Below, one piece after another: positions 16,091-23,836 of a stretch of 29,644 bases of DNA (positions are counted from its first letter, which is position 1; every line of letters begins with the position of its first letter). The translations under genes and the position numbers were made by a program. The DNA is taken from IMG/VR virus record IMGVR_UViG_3300025141_007219, positions 1 through 29,644 of that record. One strand, 5' to 3'. The notes beneath the pieces are model-generated. The model had not been told where the DNA came from. It did not search any database and worked only from the letters and a program-made list of their open reading frames with translations. The DNA is from a virus.

Positions 16091-16915
16091 ATGTTCTACG
16101 AGGTAGCGATCTCGCCTGAAATGGTCGCCGAGGCTAAAGCCACGGCTGCCAGAATCCCTCAATTGCGGAACTCGATCGAAGAAGGCCACGGCACTGTCCA
16201 TGGCGTTCTCGGTGAACTGGTTTATATCGAGGTCAAGGGCGGCATCCAAGAGAACACGTTTGAGTATGACGTGTTACACGCCGACGAGACGACTGTCGAT
16301 GTCAAGACGAAGCGCACCAGTGTGCGCCCAGAGTCAGATTTCGATTGTTCCGTCGCTGCGTTCAACGTCAAGCAGCGATGCGACGAGTACGCGTTCGTCA
16401 GGGTCCTCTATGACATGACCCGCGGCTGGTACGTCGGGTCGTTGTCGAAACGCGACTACTTTGACAAAGCACGCCTTCTCCGCAAAGGGGAGGTCGACGG
16501 GTGGAACGGGTACACAGTCAAAGCCACTTGTTACAACGTCGCCATCTATCAACTCGAAGACCGTCCTAGTCAGAAGGTAAGACTCATGGAACAAGATCAA
16601 GCCGATTATGTCCTAGCGCAACTCGCTGTCGTGTTCTCGTCCAAGACGTTGAACGTCGAAGAGGTTCGTCGCTGGGTGTCGAACCTTGAACCTTACGACT
16701 TCGACGTAGCGGTTGAGGCCGTGAAGCGGGTTGAGGACTCATGCAAGTTCTGGCCGTCGTGGGCGGAGTTCAAGGAAGCCTTGCTGGCGTGTCGCCGTGC
16801 GATGCAGGTACATGAACTTCCTGCACCTGAGGTGCTGCCCGCGTCGGAAGAGACGGTGCGGGCAAATCTCGCAAAGATGCGGGAAACCCTCGGCCGAATA
16901 CCGAAAGAGGTATAG
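16091..16915 (+). CDS. PD-(D/E)XK-like nuclease fused to a helicase-loader-like domain
   Basis: ATG 16091 was chosen because AGGTGG lies about 8 nt upstream; GTG 16079 is an alternative. The first 160 of 274 residues look like a PD-(D/E)XK nuclease: a conserved Glu in GELVYIEV (about residue 42), an Asp and Lys in ETTVDVKTKR (about 66-75) and a following strand/helix pattern with a WYVGSLSKRDYF segment. From about residue 166 a second helical domain begins, resembling phage replicative helicase loaders or their inhibitors: NVEEVRRWVSNLEPYDFDVA, then SCKFWPSWAEFKEAL. An internal ATG at 16586 with AGAAGG upstream could yield this second part alone. The combination suggests a replication or recombination function. 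Confidence 0.65.
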   Translation: MFYEVAISPEMVAEAKATAARIPQLRNSIEEGHGTVHGVLGELVYIEVKGGIQENTFEYDVLHADETTVDVKTKRTSVRPESDFDCSVAAFNVKQRCDEYAFVRVLYDMTRGWYVGSLSKRDYFDKARLLRKGEVDGWNGYTVKATCYNVAIYQLEDRPSQKVRLMEQDQADYVLAQLAVVFSSKTLNVEEVRRWVSNLEPYDFDVAVEAVKRVEDSCKFWPSWAEFKEALLACRRAMQVHELPAPEVLPASEETVRANLAKMRETLGRIPKEV

Positions 16916-16925
16916 GCTGGATGTG
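16913..16925 (+). promoter_or_regulatory. Leaderless -10 element for the RusA-like gene
   Basis: TAGGCT at 16913-16918 overlaps the preceding stop codon and lies exactly 6 nt before the GTG at 16925. No ribosome binding site is present. The spacing matches five other ATG starts in the window. Confidence 0.5.
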
Positions 16926-17299
16926 TGAGTACATGGACGTTGACGGTGGAGGGTTCGCTCTTCACGTTGAACGGCGAGCGAGCGATGCACTTCCACAAGC
17001 GGGCCAAACTGGTTCGTGGGTGGAGGGAGGCCGCTTATGTGGCAGCGCTCGAAGCGAAGATCCCTGCGATGCACTCCATCGAAGTGGTGTTCGTTCCATG
17101 CCGTAAAAATCGGCGCAACATGGCTGACACTGGTGGGCATTTCCCGGTAGCGAAGGCTTGCATCGATGGGCTGGTTGACGCTGGGGTGATCCCAGACGAC
17201 GGCCCGAAGTTTGTAACGTCCCTCACATTTCGCGCTCCGTATATCGACGGTGGCGAAGACAGGGCTCTTTTAATCATCAACGAGACAGGAAGAAAATGA
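16925..17299 (+). CDS. RusA-like Holliday junction resolvase
   Basis: The 124-aa product matches the RusA endodeoxyribonuclease family, which cuts branched DNA such as Holliday junctions to make it packageable. It has the N-terminal beta segment (STWTLTVEG), a basic central region, and the acidic active-site region with Asp68, Asp81, Asp85 and Asp91/92 in ADTGGHFPVAKACIDGLVDA followed by PDDGPKFV. Length is typical. GTG 16925 gives the natural beginning and fits a leaderless transcript. It overlaps the next gene by 4 bp (ATGA). Its role is probably to clear recombination and replication intermediates before packaging. Confidence 0.85.
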   Translation: MSTWTLTVEGSLFTLNGERAMHFHKRAKLVRGWREAAYVAALEAKIPAMHSIEVVFVPCRKNRRNMADTGGHFPVAKACIDGLVDAGVIPDDGPKFVTSLTFRAPYIDGGEDRALLIINETGRK

Positions 17300-17592
17300 T
17301 GAGCGATCTAAACACATTGATGAGTCGAGCGCGGGACACCGTGGATCCGTTGGAACGGGCGAGGCTTCTGAACGAAGAAGTGCTTCCAGCGATCACGTCG
17401 TTTCGCCAGACTGTGATCGCTGAACGTGCTTTGTCGGTCAAGGAAGCCTGTGATTTCGGGAATGGTGGGGATGGGTTGACATACTCCCAAATAGCACGAG
17501 ATATGGGTGTTTCGAAGCCCCTCGTGCAGCAGATGGTGGCGCTGGCCCGCAAAATCCACGCGGAACGCATGAAGAGACGGACTGTCGGGTAG
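17296..17592 (+). CDS. Small helix-turn-helix protein (98 aa)
   Basis: It starts at ATG 17296 (or 17299), overlapping the RusA stop by 4 bp, with AGGAA just upstream. Most of the product is helical. Residues about 60-85 form a helix-turn-helix of the sigma region 4 or resolvase type (LTYSQIARDMGVSKPLVQQM), followed by a basic C-terminal tail (ERMKRRTVG). It probably binds DNA. Coupling with the resolvase gene suggests a role in replication control or in regulating the neighbouring helicase gene, but this is inference. Confidence 0.75.
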   Translation: MMSDLNTLMSRARDTVDPLERARLLNEEVLPAITSFRQTVIAERALSVKEACDFGNGGDGLTYSQIARDMGVSKPLVQQMVALARKIHAERMKRRTVG

Positions 17593-17612
17593 CAATTTCG
17601 GTCAACTGCTGG

Positions 17613-17618
17613 TACACT
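17613..17618 (+). promoter_or_regulatory. Possible -10 element before the SNF2 helicase gene
   Basis: TACACT at 17613-17618 lies 41 nt before the chosen start at 17660. The intervening leader contains a run of eight C residues (17635-17642) and a ribosome binding site (AAGGA). No good -35 box is visible, so this is tentative. Confidence 0.3.
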
Positions 17619-17659
17619 TGGAGGGAAGCAAACACCCCCCCCACAAGGATCAGAAACAC

Positions 17660-19885
17660 ATGCCCACCATGACCCACACCCCCACGCGCGACGGCACAAT
17701 CATGAGCCTCTGGCTTGCAGTCTCGTCCATCGCGTCCGTATGCGACGGCGCCAGCAGGAACGATAAGGTCGGCTTCAACGGTTCCGACACCAAGTTCGGT
17801 CGCCGCCTCGCCGACACCAACACCGAAGACTGGACCGACGCCATGGCGGCTGAGTGTCACACGATGCTCCGCAAGTACAGCGGACAGTTGTCGGACTTCG
17901 GCATTGTTTACGAAGACCTCCCCGTTCCTGTTGCCGTCGGTGGCGACGGGCGTGACGACGCGCGCCAAGCCGATTATGCACGCACGGCTCTCCAGTCACG
18001 CATGGTCGACATCGTGGCCCGCGAAGACCTTTCGGCTGGCACGTTCCACATCTACTTCAAGTACGACGGGTCACTCGTCGCCATGATCAGGAAGGTCCCC
18101 GACGCAAAGTGGAACGCCACGAACATGCGGTGGGAAGCCCCCATCCAGTCGGGTGCATACGTCCGCCTGTTCGCCGATGCCAACGGTTTCGTCGTCACCG
18201 ACGAGGCCGAAGCCGCGTTGGCGACTTTCGAGGAACTCGACATCGACATTGAAGCCGAAACGCGCACCTTGCGTCTCGTCGACCGGTCGCTGGTGTTCGA
18301 CTTCGACTACAACGCCGACACCGTCGATGCCGTGAAGACCATCAGCGGTCGCCGTTGGGACTCCAAAGCCAAGACGTGGATCGTTCCCGTCACATCCGCC
18401 ATGCAGGCTCTCAACGTCGCTGACGTTTACGACTTCGACGTGGCTGCCGACGTGCGCGCCCTGTTGGGCGAAGAGATCGAAGCCTCGCAGGAGCGCGGCG
18501 AACTGTCTGACGCCACCGATGCCGATCTGGTCATCGACGGCCTCGGCGGCACCCTCCGTCCGTTCCAGCGGGCAGGCGTCGCCTACGCCATCAACGCCAA
18601 GCGCACCTTTATCGCCGACGAAATGGGCCTCGGCAAGACCGTGCAGGCTCTTGCAGCGCTACTTCACCAGAACGCCTTCCCGGCGCTGGTGGTGTGCCCC
18701 GCGTCCTTGAAGCACAACTGGGAGCGGGAGAGCCGCAAGTGGCTGCCCGGCAAGAACGTCCATATTGTCGACACCAAGGTTGGTCTCAAGAACGCGGATG
18801 TAGTGATCATCAACTATGACATCCTCACGAAGTTCGAAGACGACCTGCGTACTGCGGGCTTCGCGGCTGTCATCTTTGATGAGAGCCATTACGCCAAGAA
18901 CCCGAAGGCGAAGCGGACTGGCGCGTGCAAGTTGATCGCCAAGTCTGTTCCTGTTTCGGGGATGGTGCTGGCATTGACCGGCACGCCTGTTCTGAACCGT
19001 CCTGTTGAGTTGGTTTCCCAGTTGGAGATCCTTGACCGCATCGACGAGTTCGGTGGGTCGTGGAACTTCCGTAAGCGGTACTGCAACCCGAGTCACAACC
19101 GGTTCGGGTGGGACTTCACGGGTTGCGCCAACACCGAGGAACTCAACACCATGCTGCGCCAGACGTGTTACGTCCGGCGGAACAAGGCTGACGTGTTGAA
19201 GGAACTGCCCGCCAAGGCTCGTTACGAGGTCGAAGTCGATCTCAGCGGCCCCGCCATCAGCAAGTACCGCATGGCAGAGGCCGAGACCCTCACATACCTG
19301 TCAGACAACGGCTACCAGTCCTCAAACACGGCCGAGCATCTCTCTCGCATTACGACGCTCAAGCGTCTGGCAGGCGAGGGCAAGGTCGAAGCAGCATGTG
19401 AGTGGATTGACTCGTTCCTAGACAGCACCGATCGCAAGTTGGTCGTGTTCGCCCATCACATCTCCGTGGTGGACACCATCGCTGAGAAGTACGGCAACCT
19501 GCGGGTCGCTGGCAAAGACAGCATGGATGCACGTCAGGCAGCGGTCGACGCCTTCCAGAACGACCCCGACGCACGGGTCATTGTTCTGAACATGAAGGCT
19601 GGTGGTGTGGGCCTTACCCTCACCGCAGCGTCCGATGTTTTATTCATTGAGCAGGGCTGGACGCCCGCAGAGCATGATCAGGCCGAGGACCGCTGCCATC
19701 GAATCGGACAGGAAGACAATGTGTCGGCGTGGTACCTCCTTGCGGATGGCACTATCGACGACGACATTTTCGCCCTCATCCAAAAGAAGCGTCAGGTTGT
19801 CGATGCCGTCACCGACGGCGAAGAAGGCCACGATGAGAGCGTCTTGACCGAACTGGTCAAGAAGTTGCTCGCACGCACCAAGTGA
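17660..19885 (+). CDS. SNF2-family helicase with HARP-like repeats (SMARCAL1-like)
   Basis: The 741-aa ATPase has all main SNF2 motifs: DEMGLGKT at residue 320 (ATP binding), DESH at 407 (motif II), LTGTPVLNRP (motif III), a VVFAHHISVVDTI segment, GGVGLTLTAA (motif V) and RCHRIGQ near 678 (motif VI). Upstream of the motor are two related segments, at about 130-165 and 212-245, each ending in W-(N or D)-x-x-x-x-x-W. They resemble HARP domains of the fork-remodelling annealing helicase SMARCAL1. The start at 17660 is chosen for AAGGA upstream; in-frame ATGs also occur at 17669 and 17702. It probably remodels or anneals DNA at phage replication forks, perhaps with the HIRAN and RusA-like proteins. 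Confidence 0.9.
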   Translation: MPTMTHTPTRDGTIMSLWLAVSSIASVCDGASRNDKVGFNGSDTKFGRRLADTNTEDWTDAMAAECHTMLRKYSGQLSDFGIVYEDLPVPVAVGGDGRDDARQADYARTALQSRMVDIVAREDLSAGTFHIYFKYDGSLVAMIRKVPDAKWNATNMRWEAPIQSGAYVRLFADANGFVVTDEAEAALATFEELDIDIEAETRTLRLVDRSLVFDFDYNADTVDAVKTISGRRWDSKAKTWIVPVTSAMQALNVADVYDFDVAADVRALLGEEIEASQERGELSDATDADLVIDGLGGTLRPFQRAGVAYAINAKRTFIADEMGLGKTVQALAALLHQNAFPALVVCPASLKHNWERESRKWLPGKNVHIVDTKVGLKNADVVIINYDILTKFEDDLRTAGFAAVIFDESHYAKNPKAKRTGACKLIAKSVPVSGMVLALTGTPVLNRPVELVSQLEILDRIDEFGGSWNFRKRYCNPSHNRFGWDFTGCANTEELNTMLRQTCYVRRNKADVLKELPAKARYEVEVDLSGPAISKYRMAEAETLTYLSDNGYQSSNTAEHLSRITTLKRLAGEGKVEAACEWIDSFLDSTDRKLVVFAHHISVVDTIAEKYGNLRVAGKDSMDARQAAVDAFQNDPDARVIVLNMKAGGVGLTLTAASDVLFIEQGWTPAEHDQAEDRCHRIGQEDNVSAWYLLADGTIDDDIFALIQKKRQVVDAVTDGEEGHDESVLTELVKKLLARTK

Positions 19886-20431
19886 ATGTCCATCTACAAC
19901 GGAAGTGATCCAAACAACATGAACGAAGAACCCGAAAATATGCCGCGGCTCGATCGTATGCATCTCGGTCAACGGAACGGGGACATCCCGCCTGAGGTCG
20001 AGAATGCCATGCGAGAGGCGCTGACGGAGAGTGGCGACCAGTGGAGTACTGCTCTGGAACTGGCGTCCACCCACGTTGGCGAGTCCGATCCGCATCTCGC
20101 CAAGTCGATTGTTCACGACATCGCTTTAGCGACCATGGCCCGTATCTGTATGACAACGCGACGCAAGTTGCGTCTGTGGCACGGATGGGAAGTCCTTGAC
20201 GAGACAACCTGTGTGACGGTCGCCCATGAGGGCTTCGTCTATGCGAACGGGGTAATCATCGATGACGACTCAGTTGGGGTGCTTATCGCTCCCGAGTCGA
20301 GTCTTGACCCCGAGAGTACCGATCCATGGGTCGTGATCCGCTACCAGAACGTGTGGCGGGCTGAGATCGACTGGAACGAACACGGCTATGAGGGAATGGT
20401 CGAGGTTGAGTATGAAATTGACGATGACTGA
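19886..20431 (+). CDS. Hypothetical acidic protein (181 aa)
   Basis: ATG 19886 follows the helicase stop directly but has no clear ribosome binding site. ATG 19919, with GGAAG about 12 nt upstream, is an alternative. The product is acidic, with a helical N-terminal half (residues 35-95) and a beta-rich C-terminal half containing several Trp and Val residues, ending in VEVEYEIDDD. No motif is recognised. It overlaps the next small gene by about 20 bp and is probably co-transcribed with the helicase gene. Confidence 0.65.
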   Translation: MSIYNGSDPNNMNEEPENMPRLDRMHLGQRNGDIPPEVENAMREALTESGDQWSTALELASTHVGESDPHLAKSIVHDIALATMARICMTTRRKLRLWHGWEVLDETTCVTVAHEGFVYANGVIIDDDSVGVLIAPESSLDPESTDPWVVIRYQNVWRAEIDWNEHGYEGMVEVEYEIDDD

Positions 20432-20642
20432 GGCCGAATATCTCGCTCTGCTTGAATCCGAGCAACTAGGTTACCTGACGGCTTACGACATCGAGGCTGA
20501 GGCGCATCCCAGCGCCGAGGAACTCGAAGCCGAAAGCCGATATCAGATACCCCACTACAACCATGAGCAAGCGCAGTTGGAAAAACAGCGCGACCTCATC
20601 ATCGAAGCCCGACAGTCAGGAAGATTTAATGCCCAGACGTAA
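20412..20642 (+). CDS. Small acidic protein (about 76 aa)
   Basis: The frame overlaps the end of the preceding gene. ATG 20412 is supported by GAGGT about 5 nt upstream; ATG 20424 in the same frame is an alternative. The product is rich in Glu, Ala and Leu and is mostly helical, with one Tyr-rich segment (RYQIPHYNHEQAQ near residue 44-56). No domain is recognised. Its end overlaps the next gene by 14 bp, which indicates a compact operon. Confidence 0.6.
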   Translation: MKLTMTEAEYLALLESEQLGYLTAYDIEAEAHPSAEELEAESRYQIPHYNHEQAQLEKQRDLIIEARQSGRFNAQT

Positions 20643-20919
20643 ACAAGAATCCCAGCCTCATGTCATAGCGCGTGTTCAAAGCAGCCACGCTGAGATGGAA
20701 GAGGCGTTCAAGTCATACAAGAAGCAGCAGGCAACGCTGCTTCGAGATTTGCGTTGGGCAAGGGACCAAGGGGAAACCCTCGCGAACCTTGCTTACGCAC
20801 TCGATTGCACCCGCCAGTGGATCTACAAGTGGACGACCTACGGGGCTGACCACAACAGGGTCTACCCCACCGTCTCTACCGTCCCTGAGGATGTGACGAC
20901 CGAACCAGTATCGGTCTGA
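20629..20919 (+). CDS. Small helix-turn-helix protein (96 aa)
   Basis: ATG 20629 is preferred over an upstream in-frame ATG at 20563 because AGGAAG lies about 6 nt before it and the extra upstream residues are low-complexity. The product begins with a basic segment, continues as a helix with many Lys and Gln residues, and has a helix-turn-helix at about residues 47-70 (GETLANLAYALDCTRQWIYKW). The C-terminal part is Thr/Val/Pro-rich and probably unstructured. It is probably a DNA-binding regulator. The TGA is one base from the start of the ParB-like gene. Confidence 0.7.
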   Translation: MPRRKQESQPHVIARVQSSHAEMEEAFKSYKKQQATLLRDLRWARDQGETLANLAYALDCTRQWIYKWTTYGADHNRVYPTVSTVPEDVTTEPVSV

Positions 20920-20920
20920 C

Positions 20921-22246
20921 ATGGCAGGTATCGCCGGTGACCTTGAGGGGCTAACGGTCGACATCGATTCGATCCAGTCCCATCCATCGAATCCGCGGCG
21001 CGGCGACGTGCCCGGTATCGCAGAGTCCCTCAAGGTCAATGGTCAGTATTCACCCGTGATCGTTGATGCCCGCAATGGCAACATCCTCGCGGGGAATCAC
21101 ACATGGAAAGCAGCGAAGTCGCTTGGTTGGGACGCCATTGCTGCTGTCCATGTCGAAGTCGATGACCAGCAGGCCAAGCGCATCTTGTTGGCCGACAACC
21201 GCACGTCAGATCTTGCCATCTATGACCGTGCCAATCTGATCGAACTCATCGAACGTCTCGCCCCTGACCTTGAAGGATCAGGGTGGGATAAGCGTTCTCT
21301 GGAACGCCTACGTCGCCTCGACGAGTTCGACGACGAGTTCGACATCTTCGCTGGCGGCGGGGAAGAATCCGAGGTTGGAGCGACAACGAAGAAGATCCAT
21401 GTCGGGAAGAACCTGCTGCTCGTCGAAGCCGCTTACTTCAAAGAATGGTTTGAAGAGTTGGAGGGAGAAGACGGCGACACGAAGCAGGCGCTCCTTACGC
21501 TTCGTGAACGTCTCGGCCTGACCGACAACCCTGATCCAAAGCCGTCTATCGAGGGCAAGAAGTGGAAGCATCTGTCGGGGGAAACCCCTCAGCATGTGGA
21601 GATGGACGAGTTCGATTGGGTGCCTGTCGATTCGCTCGAACCTCACCCAGAGAACGCCCGTCAAGGCGATGTTGGTGCAATCTCGGAGTCGCTCAGGGTC
21701 AACGGCATCTATCGCCCCCTGCTTGTTCAGAAGTCATCCAACCTGATTCTCAAGGGCAACAACACTTGGCAGGCTGTCAAAGCGCTCGGCTGGAAGGAGG
21801 TTCCGGTGACGTATGTCGATGTCGAAGATGTCGAAGCGGTTCGCATCATGCTCGCCGACAACCGGTTGGCTGACAAGGCTGGCTACTACAACGCTGCTCT
21901 TGCCTCCGTCCTAATGGACTTAGACAGCCTCGACGGCACAGGATTCACGCCACCCGACATCGACGACATTGTGAAGGATCTCCCACAGGAACGCGACGCC
22001 GCCGCGATGATCAACGCACCAGCAGATGTGCGTCGTGTCGCCACTCTCAAGTTCGGCCCGAACACGGTGTCGGTGTGCGGTAAGCAATACTCCGAATGGG
22101 AGCAGAGCCTGATCGAAGAGGGTTACATGTCGAAGGAGGAACGAGGCTGGCGCATCGGTCAAATCCTCGGGTTGGACACGTCGCAGTTCTCCGTTTGGGC
22201 GTCGGTCGCTGACCCGACGACAGGTAACAACGAGTTCAAGAAGTGA
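20921..22246 (+). CDS. Tandem ParB-like domain protein
   Basis: The 441-aa product contains two ParB/sulfiredoxin-like domains. The first (about residues 8-85) has HPSNPRRGDVPGIAESLKVNGQYSPV and ILAGNHTWKAAKSLGW. The second (about 225-310) has HPENARQGDVGAISESLRVNG and ILKGNNTWQAVKALGW. Each is followed by an ADNR motif (LLADNRTSD, MLADNRLAD). ParB-like proteins of this sort are nucleases, CTP-binding switches or DNA modification partners. The two halves are clearly duplicated from one another. Here the G-(H/N)-(H/N/R)-(T/R) motif has N in place of H in each copy. The box TATCGG lies 6 nt before ATG, a near match to the leaderless pattern. It overlaps the next gene by 4 bp. Confidence 0.85.
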   Translation: MAGIAGDLEGLTVDIDSIQSHPSNPRRGDVPGIAESLKVNGQYSPVIVDARNGNILAGNHTWKAAKSLGWDAIAAVHVEVDDQQAKRILLADNRTSDLAIYDRANLIELIERLAPDLEGSGWDKRSLERLRRLDEFDDEFDIFAGGGEESEVGATTKKIHVGKNLLLVEAAYFKEWFEELEGEDGDTKQALLTLRERLGLTDNPDPKPSIEGKKWKHLSGETPQHVEMDEFDWVPVDSLEPHPENARQGDVGAISESLRVNGIYRPLLVQKSSNLILKGNNTWQAVKALGWKEVPVTYVDVEDVEAVRIMLADNRLADKAGYYNAALASVLMDLDSLDGTGFTPPDIDDIVKDLPQERDAAAMINAPADVRRVATLKFGPNTVSVCGKQYSEWEQSLIEEGYMSKEERGWRIGQILGLDTSQFSVWASVADPTTGNNEFKK

Positions 22247-23826
22247 AGGGTCGTTCTCCGAAGTTCGTTGAAGTCACGCTGGCCTCGGTCGATTCGTTGA
22301 CGAAGGCGGGGTACAACCCGCGGCGCACAGATCCAGTCCGTTATGCGTTGGTCAAAGCCAGCCTCGTCAAACTTGGTTGGCTGCTCCCCATGTATGTCAC
22401 GCACACCGGTGAGGTTCTTTCCGGCCATCAGCGTCTCGATGCTGCTCGTGAGTTGGGGGCGTCGAAAGTCCCGGTTGTGGTTTTGTATGGTCTCGACATG
22501 GATCGCCGTAAGGGCGTCAACATTGTCTTCAACCGTGCCACCAACGACATGGAGAAGCGCGACTCGGGCGAGTCTCTGGCGGAGCGGTTGCCCCTGTCGG
22601 TTGTGCAGGCCGCCCTCGATGCTCTCCCCGACATTCCGGTCGACACCGACGCGTGGTATCCGTGCATGCAGTTGCAGACGCAACACACACGGGACATAGC
22701 GGCGAAGAACATTCAGATGTTCCGGTATCACGCCATCAGGCAGGCTGAATCGCTTTACCACTGGGGCAAGACTTCGATCCCGATTGTCGCCACTCCCAAG
22801 GGGGTAGTCATCAACGGTATCGGCCGTCTCCAGCACGCTACTGAGACGGGCATCACCGAGATTCAGGTCGTTACGATCCCGAAGGCACGATCCGATCTCG
22901 CTGCCACACTCTTGAACCACCTGTCCATGGACTTCGATCTGGAGGACAAGTACGCCGACGTTCTTCGCTACAACTCGTTCCGGCGTGCCTCCAACCGGCA
23001 GGATTTCCTGATGCCGACCATGGTGTGTGACCTGATGGCGGCAATTTCGAAGTCGGGCAAGACGCAGCGGGCAGCGTCGTCGTTTGACCCGACGGACGCC
23101 CGACATGTCGAGATGTGGAAACGCTGGTACGGCACGACCGTTCTCGATTTCGGTGCTGGGCTATTGGACAAGTCGCTCGTGATGCGAGACACCATGGGTG
23201 TCGATTGCGTTGCATTCGAGCCTTACTACACAGGCGGCAAGGACTCCGGGTTCGACATTGAAGCGGCCCGTTACATCACCGATGTGTTCCTCGACAGGGT
23301 TGCCGATGGAACAGAGTTCAACTCGATCTTCTTGGCGTCGGTCCTCAACAGTGTCCCGTTCCAGTCCGACAGGGAACACGTCGTTCGTATCATCGCTGCC
23401 CTCTGCGGTCCAGACACGACTGTGTATGCGGGCGCCATTTCCCGAAAGGCCGACAGGTTTCTTGCCGCTATGGGGATGAAGGACAACATTTCAAACCATG
23501 AGACCCAGTTCGATTCGTCATTCGCTGCTGGTTACGAAGACGGCGTTGTCGTGTCAGACCTGATGAAGCACCCCAAGGCACAGAAGTACTTTTCGACGAA
23601 CGAGTGGGAGTCGCTGTGGCGGCTCGGGTTCCGTGATGTTGCTGGCTATCTGTATGCCCCGAACCAGTTGGTTCAGGTCATCGCCTCCGATCCTCTCCCT
23701 GTAAATCCGGTGGCGTTGGCCGAAGCGGTCAGGTTCGAGTTTGATCTGCCGTTCCCTGATGACACCCTTGGGCGTTCTGAGCAGGCCTTGGATGCCTTCT
23801 CGCAACGACTACAGATGGCCCTCTAG
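22243..23826 (+). CDS. ParB-like domains fused to a methyltransferase-like domain
   Basis: GTG 22243 overlaps the preceding TGA by 4 bp (GTGA). The 527-aa product has an N-terminal ParB-like domain with YNPRRTD near residue 24 and LSGHQRLDAARELG at about 60-73. A second ParB-like segment lies near residues 170-230 (VVINGIGRLQHATETG). From about residue 290 a Rossmann methyltransferase-like domain follows: VLDFGAGLLDKSLVMRDTMG is motif I, VAFEPY carries the acidic residue after strand 2, and FLASVLNSVPFQSDREHVV is the post-motif helix. The glycine pattern is incomplete (GAGLLD), so catalytic activity is uncertain. ParB-methyltransferase fusions occur in phage nucleic-acid modification loci. 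The domain may act on DNA bases or nucleotides. Confidence 0.75.
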   Translation: MKGRSPKFVEVTLASVDSLTKAGYNPRRTDPVRYALVKASLVKLGWLLPMYVTHTGEVLSGHQRLDAARELGASKVPVVVLYGLDMDRRKGVNIVFNRATNDMEKRDSGESLAERLPLSVVQAALDALPDIPVDTDAWYPCMQLQTQHTRDIAAKNIQMFRYHAIRQAESLYHWGKTSIPIVATPKGVVINGIGRLQHATETGITEIQVVTIPKARSDLAATLLNHLSMDFDLEDKYADVLRYNSFRRASNRQDFLMPTMVCDLMAAISKSGKTQRAASSFDPTDARHVEMWKRWYGTTVLDFGAGLLDKSLVMRDTMGVDCVAFEPYYTGGKDSGFDIEAARYITDVFLDRVADGTEFNSIFLASVLNSVPFQSDREHVVRIIAALCGPDTTVYAGAISRKADRFLAAMGMKDNISNHETQFDSSFAAGYEDGVVVSDLMKHPKAQKYFSTNEWESLWRLGFRDVAGYLYAPNQLVQVIASDPLPVNPVALAEAVRFEFDLPFPDDTLGRSEQALDAFSQRLQMAL

Positions 23827-23836
23827 GATTAGGCTA
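23824..23836 (+). promoter_or_regulatory. Leaderless -10 element for the HAD-like gene
   Basis: TAGGAT at 23824-23829 overlaps the stop codon of the ParB-methyltransferase gene and lies exactly 6 nt before ATG 23836. No ribosome binding site is present. Confidence 0.5.

Noticed and set aside
22159-23106. 315-codon minus-strand frame over the ParB-methyltransferase gene
   Set aside because: It is antisense to a protein with clear ParB-like motifs. The antisense translation is Arg/His/Val-rich without structure.
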